A stretch of DNA of 64,000 nt. Source: Hybos culiciformis (lineage: Eukaryota > Arthropoda > Insecta > Diptera > Hybotidae). The stretch spans positions 117,351,812-117,415,811 of the forward strand of contig OZ023273.1 in NCBI GenBank assembly GCA_964007475.1, given 5' to 3'. Below the pieces are notes generated by a model. It saw nothing but the letters and a program-made list of their open reading frames with translations, was not told the origin of the DNA and ran no database searches. This document shows positions 49,101-62,290 of this stretch, one piece after another; within the stretch, counting starts at the first letter, position 1, and every line of letters starts with the position of its first letter. The position numbers and the translations under genes were made by a program.

Positions 49101-52100
49101 ATATGCGTGTAACGTCCAAATATTTTATGCTTGCAAAAATTATATTAGAAGGAAATTAATTTTTATAATGATTTTTGATTATTTTAATTTCCTGATATAC
49201 TTATATGAAATATATAGTATTTTCAGTACAATACATATATTTTTACAAATATATAATATATATATTATTTTTTAATTAAAGATTGATAAGAAATGTCATA
49301 ATCGAGATAACGAAATGTAAATTTATTTGTAATTTTAACTAAAATCGGGTAATATATCATTATGTAAATTTATATTCTTACACATGTTTTAAATTAAACT
49401 AAAGTTGGAACTATGTACATGCACATTATATCATATTAGTTCTAATAATTTATGTATCTACATGAAATATTTAATTCTGTTAAAATTATTGGGTTGAATA
49501 GATTTGACTGTAATTACATATTTGACTTCATTTTTAAATTTAAGACAGCTGTGAGGGTTCAAATGAAAAAAATGGGTTCAACAAAATCCAACATAAATTT
49601 CAAGTCCCCTACAAAAAATCATCTCTTACACATAAAAATCATAACAAATGTATATGAGACCATATGGAATTCAATATCCAAACTTAAAGACTGGTCCGTG
49701 AAATAGGATTAAAACCAATTCAATTTATTATATAATTATTATTAATTTTTACGACACAAAACTCATAATTCTAATTTGAACTCCAAATTTCGAAAAAAAA
49801 ACTATCTTGAATGAGTTCAACTTAAATATAAGAAGAAATTTTTGTACATTTAAAACGATTTTAATTTTTTGGACGCAACAAATTATTACTACTGAATTGT
49901 GGTGAAAACGGTACTTGTTGGTTTTTTTTTTTTTTTTCATTATTATTATTATTCTTCTTCTTTATTCTTTCAAACAAGTCAGATTGAAAATTAAGAAAAA
50001 TGATTAATCACAAAAGTTAATTGATTAATGAGCTCATCAAAATCTTAGAAATGTTTATTTGAAAATGAGTATAACCATTATCATCAATAAGTGAAATATA
50101 TGTGGCAGAATAAATTGAAATTGTATATTTGGGTCAATAGATTAACTGAAAAAAAAAAAAAAAATATATATAAAAAAAAAATAAAAAAATCTACACATAA
50201 ATTGGATTGTTAACAACACTAATTTACAATTTATCTACCAAATTCGGAGCATAAATTATTTATTATTTATAGTATATATATTTATAGAAGTTGAAATAGA
50301 AACTAAAACAAAAAAAAAACCATGTATGCATATATTTTTTCGAAGGAAAATTGATTTTTATTTATAAATAGTAAGTAGTAATTTCTTGAGTGTAATTACT
50401 GTCTAGTTTACCAAGGTTGTATTTGATTGCCAAGGCTGATTTCAAATTAACTTAAAAGCTCTGTATTAATAAAAAAAAATATTATATATTTAACTTTTTT
50501 TTTTTTTTTCTTGTTTTTACCATGTTTGAAGTATAATATACCTAACTTATATTACAAAAAAAAAAGTGTTAAATTCATTAAATTGAAAACAATTATCACA
50601 GGGACTTATATATTTTGGGCAAATAATAATATGCTTAATTATAAATAAATGAACAAAAAAAAAATTAGTTTTTAATTTTAACCTTAATATTTATATTTAT
50701 AAAATATTATGTAAGTAAGTATTTTAATTTTTTATTTTTAAATTTAAATTAATTTTTTAATTTTTTTTGAGTGAAATTATGTTAGAGCTGCGATATACGA
50801 TAAGAGCTGAGATATTAAGCATATACGAGAAATAGAGAAATATACCTATATTATGTTATAGAGCAGCAATAAGAGCTGTCAAAAAAAAAACTGTGCGGGG
50901 AACAATGATAAGAGATGTGGTAAAAGCAAATTCCGTTGTCAATTAGTTTATAATACAATTAAAATAGGTTTGAGAAAGGATTCTAAAATTGGATATGTTT
51001 GAATTTTTTTTTCTATAATGTTGTTTACAATAAATTTCGAACAATTTACAAAACTGATTCGAATGCGTTATAATTTTTTGTAATAAAATAAACAAATGTA
51101 ATATTTTATTTCAATTTCACTTTAAAAAAAAATATTGCTAAATAAAATTAAATTTCTATGAGTTCGTATAATAATCTAACTACTTTTTATTTTCAATTTG
51201 AAGAAAATATATTATTCAAAAACCAATTTAATTATTTTAATCACATTTCTAAAACTATTAATTTCCATATTTTTATTTTATAACATTTTGTATATATTTT
51301 ATAAAATGTAATTGACATTGAAAAATTCATTTTCATGTCGTGTACTGCTTTTTTATCCTATTATTATTTAGATTTAAGACCATCCCAACTTAAAATATTA
51401 TAATTCGTTTTAAATCCAAAAATGTTGGAAAAAAAAATATAGAACAGCACCTCATAAATAAAGTATATAAGCTCAATTTTGCACTTTAATCGAAATACTT
51501 TTTGAAACATCAAAACTTTTTATGTTTAAATAATTCATACAATTCTGTGAATAGCTAAATACTTCTAATTCCTTCCGGAATGAAAATGAATGGCATTGGA
51601 ACTGTTGTAAAATTGGCTTTGGTAGTTTAATAGTTTCGTTCCAAGTATTACAGTCTGTTTTGTTTTTTTAACTTTTAATGGGTTGATAAAAAAAATTAAT
51701 TGTAGTACTAAAAAATTAGACAGTATACAAAATTATAGTAATTATTATTATAATTTTTTTTTCGAAAATTGTTATTACCAACAGATTCTTTTCCGACATT
51801 ATTTTTTAATAATATCAAAAGATTATATAATTACCTGGACACATATTGTAATATCGATTTTGTCTGAATGACAAAAATAATAAAAACACAAAAAAAAATT
51901 CCTTCTTATATAAAATTCCATTAGTTCCCTTTTTCAACCACATTGGTACGATGTCTATACATATACGATAGATTTACATAATATGCAGAATACATACAAA
52001 TTTTTATCTTTGAATTTTAATTTGTTTTTTTTTTTTATCATATTGATTTTTATTTGTAGTTATTTTAATTAGTCGAGGAAAAGCGTAACAGCGAAATAAG

Positions 52101-52492
52101 AGGATTAAAGCCTTTTTGGTTATTTTTTTTTTGTGAATAAAAAAGTAAAACAAATTTTTTTTTTTTATTATCGAAAAACACAAAATGCATTTTAGCTTAA
52201 AAACCATTAAATGTTGGAATTACTGACGAAAAAAAAAACAAAAAAAAAAAAAAAACGAAGAAAAACACATAATAAAAAAGAATTAATTCAGCAAAAATAA
52301 GCGAACTATTAAAAAGGATTTTAATGGCTTAAATAAGCAATTTAAATTGAATTTTTCGTTTTTGCTTATTTTAACTTAATTTACGATTTTTGATAAATTG
52401 ATATAGATAAATAACTTTTAATTACCTACCCGTTCTCTAGTTGATATATAAAAAATAATAAGCTTTCATTAAATTTCTTATAAGAGTATAAT

Positions 52493-52514
52493 AGAGAGAG
52501 TGAGTGAGAGAGAG
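52493..52514. repeat. (AG)n microsatellite, imperfect
   Basis: AG units interrupted by two TG units. This is the only purine dinucleotide repeat noticed in the window. Confidence 0.85.
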
Positions 52515-52515
52515 T

Positions 52516-54523
52516 TAATGTGTAGAGTAGGTACATTGTATATGATGTCGCAAATATTTTTGTATATATGCAATTATATACAGTTTTGTAAGTAATGTAG
52601 GACTAAAAATATAACTTTTAATTAACAAAAAAATATGTTAAACATGAATGAGAAACTTAAATTAACAAAGTTATTTAAAAAAAAAATTTCAACTTAAGTT
52701 TATCTTTTTGTTTTTTTTTTTTTTTTAATTACAATGAAGTAGAGTATTTTGTGGAAATATTAATAGTTGAATTGAAGCGACAAATATGTTTAATTTAAAG
52801 TAATTTAGTTCTTTTTAAAATATACCCTGGAAGCGCCTCGAGCACTTTTAATTGCAACGAAAACTGTGCAGGTATATTCAAAACTATAAAATGATTATAG
52901 AATAAAATCATACGATAAAGTTAAAGAATAAAAATAGTTGACAATATCTTCGAAAATATCAAATGTAAGGTAACTAACTGATTTCTTTCTGCTTCGAGCG
53001 CTCTTTCATTTCAAATTCTTATTTATTTATAATTTGTTTTAAATAAAAATAAAAACTAAAGCGTTTGGCTTCCGAAATTAGTCAGTGACTATTATATTAT
53101 ATACATGATTATTAACCATTTTTCATATTTAAGTTATATTCTAAATTTACTCATTTAAATAAACTATTTACTCATAATATGTGCATTTAATATTCCATTC
53201 ATTTAAGTATTTATTATATATAAATTTTATTAAAAATAAATTCACATATTACTAAAATTAATCACTTTTCAATAAATCATCAGATAATAAGTATATCGAT
53301 ATTAAGTTAATTTAACAAATAGCTATCTATATAAATGGCATTATACTATAAGTATATGTGTATAATTTAGAATTTTAAAATAGAATTACAAGGTTTCTAG
53401 CTCATTAGGTATGGTTTATGCATCTTGGTAACAATACTTTTTATTTATATATTATATTTTTAAACTATGAATATTAAAAGAAAATGTTCACATAAATTAA
53501 AAATTTAAAGCTAAATGAACTAATTTTATTTAATTTAATATTACATGTTTTTTTTTTTTTTTTCTGTATAAAAAAGATAAGTCATAAAAATAAACATGGT
53601 GTTTGTGATAATTTTGTATAAAATAAGGTTTAATATGAATTTATATTTTTAATTTTTGTTTTTTATGTATTTCAATATAGGGTTTAAAATTTACTAATCA
53701 TAATGAATAGTTATGTTCTAATCACAATGAGTAGTTAATGAGTAGTTAGGAGAGAGGTGAAATAATTTTTGAATTAGAAATTATAATAATATTCAATTGT
53801 GGATGTAGCTATATACTTTTTTGGTAGTAAGGTTCATGTACTTCATGTAAGGCCTTGTCACTCTCTCTAGTCAGTTAAATGATTATGTAAAAAAACTAAC
53901 TTTTCTACAAATTTTAAAACAAACTATATACTTAAATAATTATTTTTAGAAATTGCCGTATTAATTAAACATTATAATCTAACTACATTGTCTACCATAT
54001 AGTTGTTTTAAATTTTTTTTGCTAATTTTGTAATAGCATAAAAATTTGTAGTATCGAATTTAACTTAAACACTCAGTATATTGTACACATTAAACAGTTT
54101 GATGCATAAACCCATAAATTTAAAAATAAATTACTTTTTTTTTTTAAAAAAGCAAACAAAATGAAACAAAAACCTCATAAATTTTTGGATGAATAATTGC
54201 ACGCGATCTTTAATAAGCAAGACAATATATATGTATGTACATAGATTTTTTTTTTTGTTTTACAAATTTACAATGTTTAACTATGTTAAACTTAACATTG
54301 TTGGTAATAAATGCAAAAAATAAAAAAATGCATTGCAGAAGGCAAAAGGCCATTTTATTATATACTTTGTTAATTTTAATTTTTTTTTTTTTGTGCCTCA
54401 AGGTATAATCAACTTTTTTCTTTCCAACATTTAAAGTTCATTATGCACACCATCAATAATTTTGGCACTATTTCCCGATTACATAAAATGAAAAAAAAAA
54501 AAATTTGTAATTTACTTCCTTTT
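52516..54523. other. Non-coding AT-rich stretch
   Basis: Similar words GCCTCGAGCACTTTTAATT (about 52836) and GCTTCGAGCGCTCTTTCAT (about 52992) form an imperfect direct repeat 156 bases apart. No gene recognised. Confidence 0.5.
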
Positions 54524-54586
54524 CTAGCAATTTTCTTTATTAAATTCCATATTACATAAATTATCAGATTCTGCAATTATGGAGGC
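54524..54586 (-). other. Possible short terminal coding exon
   Basis: On the - strand, GATTTATTTTTTACAG (AG at 54588-54589) is followed, after one base, by 20 codons (start ASIIAESDN, end FNKENC) and TAG. The peptide has ordinary protein composition, but 20 open codons after an acceptor are not rare at this base composition. No family recognised. Confidence 0.18.
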
Positions 54587-54589
54587 GCT

Positions 54590-55921
54590 GTAAAAAATAA
54601 ATCATTAAGTAAATTATTGTTCCGCAATTTACTGCAAATATGTAAAAGGCTGTAAACTATTTTTTTAGTTAATGTTCTTCGATGCGAACCTTTTTTAGTT
54701 TCTATTATACTGTTATTTACTAATAACAACACTAGGGACTGTAAACTGAATTCTATCATATCTTTTGACTATTAGATCAAGATTCTGAAATTAAATCTAA
54801 CTATAATCATATAACTTTCATGAGAAGTAACCGATCGCCCCCCAAACTAAATTATTTTATGTACAACAGTATATTACCTAAGTTAAATAAAATTTTATAA
54901 ATAAAATCTTATATATATTCATAGTAAATTAGGTTATCAATTTCCAGTACATGTACTACCATTAAACTTTCCATTACCTATATATAAAAATATACCATTA
55001 GGTACAGTCATTTAAAATTTTAATTTTAATTTTTCTTTTACTTAGGGCTCACCACAAAGATAACATCTTTCAATTATTTTAATATGAAATTTGTTTCAGT
55101 ATTATGTAAATTAATTTAATGAATATTTCAGAGTAAATTGAAATTAGCTTTTTATCAAAAAAGTTTTATATTATATTCTTCTTAATAAAAAAAATAAAAA
55201 AATTCATAAATGTTTGGGTAAATTTTAAAATGTACAAAAAGAAAGAAGAAAAATATTTTTTTTTGTATATATACAAATTCTTTTTATTAAATTTTGAATA
55301 ATCATAGAAATTATAAATTGTTTGTATAACTAATGCGGACGGACATTTCTCTGATAGTCTGATAACAAAAATTCATAATATTCTTCGAAAACCTTAATGT
55401 TTTTTTTTTTTCTTTCTTTCATTTTTTCGTTTTTGTCTTGTTTAAAATTTATATGAAAATGAAATAATTCTATATAATATTATAATATGGTAAGCTTTCC
55501 GCCTAATGGTTTTAGTATTAAAATTAGGATTATAAATTCTATAGTTAAATCTGTCAGAATAATAATCCTTCTGGGCAATAATTAAAAAAAAAAGAAATAA
55601 AATGGAAAAATTTTGACATTCTTGGATTTTTATGTTATCATGCTATTCTATTATGCTAAACTTAATTTCAATTTTCAACTTAATTTGCATTCAAAACAAA
55701 ACAATGATATTTTTACTATAATCAAAAACAATGTTAGAGTATATTCATGAGAGAATTTCAAAAATTATGTGAATTTTTATTTATTTCAATGAATTAAATG
55801 GTGATTCTGTGTACATTTTTATACTAATATAAACTGTACATACGAACAAATATTATATAAATATTATTGTGCAATATTTGTAAGAAAAAGCTAAAAATAT
55901 GACTTTACATATTTATATATA
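54590..55921. other. Non-coding AT-rich stretch
   Basis: T/A runs and simple sequence. A CCGATCGCCCCCC patch lies at about 54829. No gene recognised. Confidence 0.5.
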
Positions 55922-55923
55922 TA

Positions 55924-57418
55924 TGGGTAGCTCCACGGAAACAGGCGGAAAACTAAATAAAAAATGTAAAAAAAAAAATTATTTTTGAGACTTAAATCAG
56001 TATTTGTAATATGCTTCAGATAATTTCGAACTTATTCTCAAAGGGAACACCGCATTTTTCGAATTTTTCGATTTTTCAAAGAATTTGTACCGAAAAGTTA
56101 TTCCGGTGTAAGCAAACGAACCACGGGAATGACACCACGGTAATGACAAAAAAGCTGTTTTTCCTTAATTTGTTGGAAAAATTTCGAAATATTTAAAATT
56201 TCTAATCAATTAAATTAATAGACAAAAACAGAGAAATCTAAATAAAATTGATTAAAACATTTTTTTTAATATTTCAATTTAAAAAACACTTAACACGGTA
56301 ATGACAAAATAGGTGAGAAAATTTTGAAATAACTGTTCACTATCGGTTTATTTTACTCGATTTAAATATCACAACTAATAATATCAAGAAAAAATGTATT
56401 TACTTAGCCAACTGAAATCGTGATTTTAAATTATATTAATTGTATTAATTTTTTTTTTCACGTAATTCGCAAAAGGTTTGAAACTCTTATAACTTCGCTA
56501 CACTTCAGGTTAAAAACACAGAATTCCATGTTTTGCAGAAAAAAATGGGTTCGTTCTGTGTTTGGTACTTGGTTTGCCATATAAATTTTTTTTTTTTTTT
56601 TCATGGTTTGAAAGTAGGTTCGACACAAACCTAGAAATTTTACTACATAGTTTTATTGCATTTCAAAAAAAAAAGGTATATATAACCTGTCAATTTGCAG
56701 AAAATTTACAGAAAAAATCATACTTTAAAATGCTTCGATATAAAAAAAATAATAATAAATTGTAGGTTGTCAAAAAAGAAAATAAATTAAAATATTTTAA
56801 AAAAAAAATTGAATATTATTTTTATTTTCCATTTTTTCTTTAAATTAAAAAAATTCATTTTTTTTTTAAATTAAGTACGAAAAATTAAAATTTTATTTTA
56901 CAAAGAATTTTTTTTTAATTTTAAAAAGAATTTATTTTTTTAATTTCAAACCAAACCATCTTTTATAAGTGTGTCACCCCATTCGCCAACCTATTTTCAA
57001 ACCAAGAAATTCATGGTTGCTAACCTGAAGTGTAGCGAACTTATTACTGACACGGTAACACTAATAAAATAATAGAAAAAACCAATTAGAACTCTACTTT
57101 CTCAACTTTTTTTTAAATTTTAGAGAGCCCTTTACATATTTTTTTTTTTTAATAATAAAATTGGTGAAGTATTTATTGAACATTAAAATAACGAATTTTA
57201 CTTTTGAATACGAACCACTTACTTGGTAACAGCCACGGGAATGACAAAATCAGTCTTTATGCTGAAATTTTAGCTAATAACAGTAAATTTTTACATATTT
57301 TTTCTATTTGTCCTAAATGGTAATAATTCATATAAAGTATTTTCAAGATTGAAATTTTTAAAATTTATACAAAAAAGTGTGGTAACATCGAATCGGCCAG
57401 TTTCCGTGGAACTACCCA
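55924..57418. mobile_element. TA-flanked DNA transposon remnant (Tc1/mariner-like), 1.5 kb
   Basis: TA at 55922-55923 and 57419-57420 flank ends TGGGTAGCTCCACGGAAAC and, read inward from the right, TGGGTAGTTCCACGGAAAC (18 of 19; two mismatches over 23). A TA duplication with such ends fits the Tc1/mariner group. No transposase frame is visible, so it is non-autonomous or decayed. Four direct copies of CACGGKAATGACA lie inside (56122, 56136, 56294, 57234), with a partial copy at 57051; the CACGG core also occurs in the end sequence. A second inverted-repeat element (56494-57039) has inserted within it. Without that insert the element would be about 0.95 kb. Confidence 0.65.
56494..57039. mobile_element. 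Nested TIR element (MITE), 546 bp
   Basis: Positions 56494-56512 and 57021-57039 are exact reverse complements over 19 bases (TTCGCTACACTTCAGGTTA). CTTATAA just outside the left end and CTTATTA outside the right end could be a 7-bp target duplication with one change. Its interior is T/A-run-rich with several GGTTTG words in opposite orientation on the two sides. No coding capacity. It lies inside the TA-flanked element and so is younger. Confidence 0.55.
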
Positions 57419-57420
57419 TA

Positions 57421-58140
57421 GTTTTAAAATATTTCATGTGTAAGAAAACAAAAAAAATTAATATAAAAAACCTAGCTCGCCATTTCGAAACGTAAGTGAA
57501 TTCGGTCATTCAAAACTTCACCTACACGGAAAAATTTGACTCATGATTAGAATTTAATTATTAATATTTTCTGCCGCTAAAAAGAAAATCGATTAAAATT
57601 AAAACTTTTATTTTCTTGCTGTGAAAAAATTATTATTTAATGATCTAATTTATGACGGAACTCTTCTTTGCAAATATAAATTTTAATATAAAATGTGTGT
57701 ATGGATAATTAAATCGTTGTCATTATAAAAAATGGACTTAAGTTTTTTTTAGCAATAATTTTTTTTTTATATAATTTTATGGTTTTTCTTTTCTTTCCCA
57801 GGTGAGTTTTCGTTTTTTTGGACTAAAATTTTATTTTGAAATAAACATAAGAAAATTTAATTAATGCTGTCCCTGAAACCAAAAAAAAAAAAAAAAAAAT
57901 GTTTGATGCTTAAAAAAAAAAAACTTTATATAAATAAATTAATTTAAATCTCTTGATGTTTGAGCAACGAACCACTAAAATTGTTAAAGTGTATGGTTTT
58001 TTTTATGCTATTTTACTCACTTATGAAATTTTATTAAGTTTTAATTAATTTACTTTTTAAATTTATATAATAATTTAATTGAACTTTTTTTTTTATAAAA
58101 AATATAGTATTCCTATAATTTTCTTATTTTTTTTTAATTT
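57421..58140. other. AT-rich stretch around the ratchet-like site
   Basis: Apart from the site at 57787-57807, only T/A-rich sequence is seen, with an 18-A run at about 57881. Confidence 0.5.
57787..57807 (+). other. Strong candidate recursive (ratchet) splice site
   Basis: TTCTTTTCTTTCCCAG ends at 57801 and GTGAGT follows immediately. An uninterrupted pyrimidine tract, CAG and a GTRAGT donor are the juxtaposed 3'/5' splice sites that define ratchet points in long fly introns. It is the best such match on either strand in the window. It implies a long + strand intron covering this part of the window, if used. Confidence 0.5.
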
Positions 58141-58144
58141 TCAG

Positions 58145-58213
58145 GCTTCAGCTGTTACACTAAAAGAGGGAAATGAAGAGACTGTCAAAATAAAAAGGAA
58201 ATTAAAAGCATAA
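58145..58213 (+). other. Possible terminal coding exon
   Basis: After TTATTTTTTTTTAATTTTCAG (AG at 58143-58144) there are 22 open codons in phase 0 (start ASAVTLKEGNEE, end KRKLKA) and TAA, then AATAAA at 58219. The 70 bases are purine-rich and free of T runs, unlike the flanks, as expected of an exon with splicing enhancers. It lies 343 bases after the ratchet-like site at 57802 on the same strand. No family recognised; chance remains likely given the short length. Confidence 0.25.
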
Positions 58214-58215
58214 GA

Positions 58216-61200
58216 AAGGAATAAAAAAAAATATATATATTTCAGGATTAACATAAAATATTGTTATATTTGAAAGGACTTAGTTTGTAAAACAAATGAA
58301 ATCCTTTTTATTATAAATATTAGGTACAGAAAAAAAATAAAAATAAAACTTCAACTACCCACACAAATATGGTAAATATATATTTGAAATATTACATATA
58401 TTTTTTTTTTCAATTTCCACAGAGTGTTTTTGATAAACGTCAGAAAGTGTTTTTTTTTTTTTTTAAGTTCGAACAATATTTTTGTATTGAGATTCGAGTC
58501 ATGTTGATTATGATGATATTTATGTCGTAAGTCAAGCCTTTGCTGTACACAGTCGAAGTCAATGTACATGTAGGTATATAACTAGTTCTGGAGGCGGCTC
58601 GCCAGTAATTAGATTACCATATTACCAAGCAATAATTAAAATCATTACCAAATAAAACATCCATTGACTTAAAAAAAAAAGTGAAATAATCACTTCCCAG
58701 ATCAATAAGATATTTCTAAAATAATATTCAAAATTATTTTTGGCGTTTATTACTAAAAATCGGAATTAAAATAATATACTATTTATTATTTTATTTAAAT
58801 AATTTGTTTTTAATGTATTTTCAGATTGTGAATTAATTAAGGATAAGCATTTTTTTTCTATTTGGTAAGTTCGATTTTATTTGAATTATCAGCATGCATC
58901 ATTCAACATACATTATTTTATAATATAAGTACTTATGAATAATATGCATTTTTATATTTAGAAACGTACAAAAATTTACTTTCTTTCCATTTCCTAAACC
59001 TTATAAAGACCGAAATGAGAGAATTCCTAGAACGTATTTCAACATATTAAGTGGTTTGGTTGTACACTCTACTGCCTTACCATGATTCATAATTCGTTTG
59101 TCTTGGGAACAAATCAAAACTTCTGAATTTTACTCTCTTACTTAAACATATCTTTTGGTCTGAATACATAAAATAACATTCAAATAAAAATTTCTAAAAT
59201 TTGAATTAAAAAAAAAAAAAAACTTTTAAACTTAGATAAAACTATTATAATTCTAAAACAAATTCATTATTTCTAGATAATGCTCTCTGAAGATCTGAAA
59301 ACTTTTTTAATAATAATTTCGTATATTATGTCAATTATATATTATATGTTAAAAATTGAATCTTAACTATTGAATAACTTATCGTAGTATCACATTGAAA
59401 ATGATAAAAAGTTTCTCAACAACCAAAAGATATTTTACCATTTTGTTTTTTTTTTTTTTTTTCGTAAAATTTGCATAATTAAACATTTTCATCATAGCTA
59501 TGACGCATTTTTATATTAATATATAAATTTATTATGATTATACATCAACTCAAAAACGATGACGCACAAATTTACCTCCTAAAACATATCTGTGGTGTAC
59601 ATATGTATGAAATTTCATACTTTTAAAGTTTATAATACATAGATATAAATCATTTAGTACTTTTTGCATCACAAGAAATTAATGTTTGCAATAAAGAATA
59701 CAAAAGAGAAAGTAAACTATTTGGATTAAAATAAATGAGAAAATGTATAAATGTATCTGATTGTGATGCAAATGATGAAAATTTTGCTTAAGGAATGTTT
59801 GAGACTATTTAGTATTTTATAATTTTGGTTTTGTTTTTTTCAACTGAGAATCCCCTTAAAAGGTTTAAATTCCCACAATATTTTGACTTCATTTTATGAT
59901 TATTGTCAATAAATTTAATGTTAGAAAACCAAGATAACCTTACATTGATTTAGATTCAATATTGTATTGAAGCAGGGAAATATGGATTTAATTTTTTGAT
60001 AATAATGATCTACTATTGGAATTAAGGATTTGTGAAAAAATATTTTTGTTTGAAGATGCTTCATAGATAAAAAGTTGGTTTGTGAAAAGAAAAATTAATA
60101 AATAAATACCACATAGCTTTGTTATATGGAAAAACTCTCGTACTATGTGTGTAGCTTAAGAGTATAAAATACAATATAAACATATTATAACATACATATA
60201 TATTTTATGACAAATTTATGATGATGATATTTTAAGTGATTTTTAACGAGTCCTGTTTTTGTTTGAAATACACGAATACGAAACATACATATGTACATAG
60301 ACAAATATATATATTTCAAGGATTTCTTTTTAATAAATCAGATTATATTTCACGCGATTTTTGTGTTTCTTAAAATGCTGTTTTTTTTTTTTTTTTTTAA
60401 GGATAATTCTTAATTGAAGCAGCAGCACTTTATAAAAGTTTTATTTATGTTTCAAAATTCAAATAGATTTTTTTTTTTTTTTAACTTATTGAAACCATCT
60501 GTTTTTGATAAACAGTGATACTTGAAATTAATGGAAAACTTATATTTAATGATTTTTATTTCTTTTCACTTTGTTTTTTTTTTTTATATACTTTTTTACC
60601 AAATTATTTTGTAAAAAAAAAAAAATTAGATATTAAAGAAACATAAAATTCATTTGATATTTTCTTGATTTTCTTGGTCGGATTTGTGGTTGCTACAAAA
60701 TTTTCTTCTAAAATAAAATTAATTAACTAATTACATAGGAAAAAGAAAATCTACATTTTTCTTTCAATTTATATTTTCAATTCATTTGCAGGCAGGAAAA
60801 TTTTTCTCTTCGAAGTTAAAGAAAAATTAATAAATTGTTAGAAATATTTTTTTATTATTTTATTTTTATATAAAAAACAGGACAAAAATGATTGTATTTA
60901 ATATACTAACGTGTTGTAAGTAGGTATATATATGAAAATTTTAATTTTATTGATTAATACAGTACGTAATTATGGGATATAATTGAAGTAATACCTCCGA
61001 ATATATAATTAAATGACTAGAACTAGAACCGACAATTTATATAATTGAAAATGTAATAATAATGAAAATCGTATCAATTTAATCCATTTGTCAGACTGTC
61101 TATTTTTTATATATTAATGTGCTCCAAGATTACTATACAAATTTATACAGTGAGATTATAACAGATATGATTGTACAAATGTGTGTTAACTTTTTCACAT

Positions 61201-62210
61201 TTACTCTACCATTAACACTATATCTATATCTTTATCACACAGAAGGTATATTAAAATAGATATTTTAAATTTCAATCAAAAACTTTTTTCATTTTATCAA
61301 AATAGTTTTTCTTAAAAATTAAAATTTTAATACAAAAACTAAATAATATTTAACTTTTCATTAGCAGTTGCTAATATTTCTTATTTTACTTCATAATTTT
61401 ATAAAACACAAGGTTTCTAAATAGATTTGCCTTAGGGATACACATATTTTGAAATTTTCAATTATTCATGAAAAAAAAAACAAAATTAAAATTTTCCTTT
61501 TATTGAAAACGTAAATATTGAAGTTTTATTATTCTTTTCTGTAAATAATTACAATAATTAGCTCAAGCTTTTATTTAAAATAATAATAAGATATTTTTCA
61601 ATAATAATAAATCTTGATTTTAAAAATTTCGTACTTTGAAAATACTTTAATATATATATTATTATTGATCTATAAAATCTGGAAAATAAAAAAAGTCAAT
61701 AAAATTAGACAGAGCAGAATAATTTTTATTAAAATTGAAACAATAACGAAAACGTTTTCAATTTTTCTATGTTATAAGTTTCAATTTCTTCAGAGTAATA
61801 CTAGAATTGAGATATATTATTAATTATTAGAATTAATTTTTAATTTGGAATCTAACTTATTGCTAAGCTTTCTATGTATATGTTTGATTGAAATGACTAG
61901 TTTTAAAAATTTAATTTAATATTTTTTTTTTAATAAATATCATAAATATCAAAGGAGTTTAAAGTTTCCCGATAGCAAATTCATTAATTTTTCTTAATGA
62001 AAGTGAAAGCATAGAAATTCTCTTCAGTCTATATAATTTCATTTAAAAGAAAAAAAATTAACCTTGGTATGTTGCAAGAAAAAGAATCTATTCGAGAACA
62101 ATACTATTATCTTATCATTTTTTATGTAACACAAAAAAAATAAATTATTATCTAATTTAATGAGATTCTGCTGTTCATAAAATGGCTTGCAGCATTTTTT
62201 AATAACCTGC
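58216..62210. other. Non-coding AT-rich stretch
   Basis: Long T runs. A possible 40-base micro-exon (58825-58864) lies between a good acceptor (TAATGTATTTTCAG) and a GTAAGT donor. A segment with fewer T runs at about 59000-59170 might be conserved non-coding DNA. No gene recognised. Confidence 0.45.
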
Positions 62211-62224
62211 TTATTTTTCTAGAT

Positions 62225-62290
62225 TGTTGTACAGTGCATTATACTGAAAAAGAAGCCGAATACTTACTTGTCAAACGGAATATTTTATAA
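62225..62290 (+). other. Possible short terminal coding exon
   Basis: CTGCTTATTTTTCTAG (AG at 62221-62222) is followed, after two bases, by 21 codons (start CCTVHYTEKEAEYLL) and TAA. A second frame also stays open from the acceptor for 32 codons, which lowers the weight of either. AATAAA follows at 62289. No family recognised. Confidence 0.18.

Larger units (their letters stand above)
40887..52492. other. Long non-coding AT-rich stretch
   Basis: No gene recognised. Microsatellites are listed separately. Diverged direct repeats containing ATAAGAGCT lie at about 50777-50930, and a C-rich patch occurs at 42137-42170. The 84-codon frame at 49452-49706 has fewer T runs than its neighbours but no recognisable domain. 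Confidence 0.5.

Noticed and set aside
49452..49706. 84-codon + strand frame with fewer T runs
   Set aside because: Possibly an old coding remnant, but no motif could be recognised and no flanking repeat supports a transposon.
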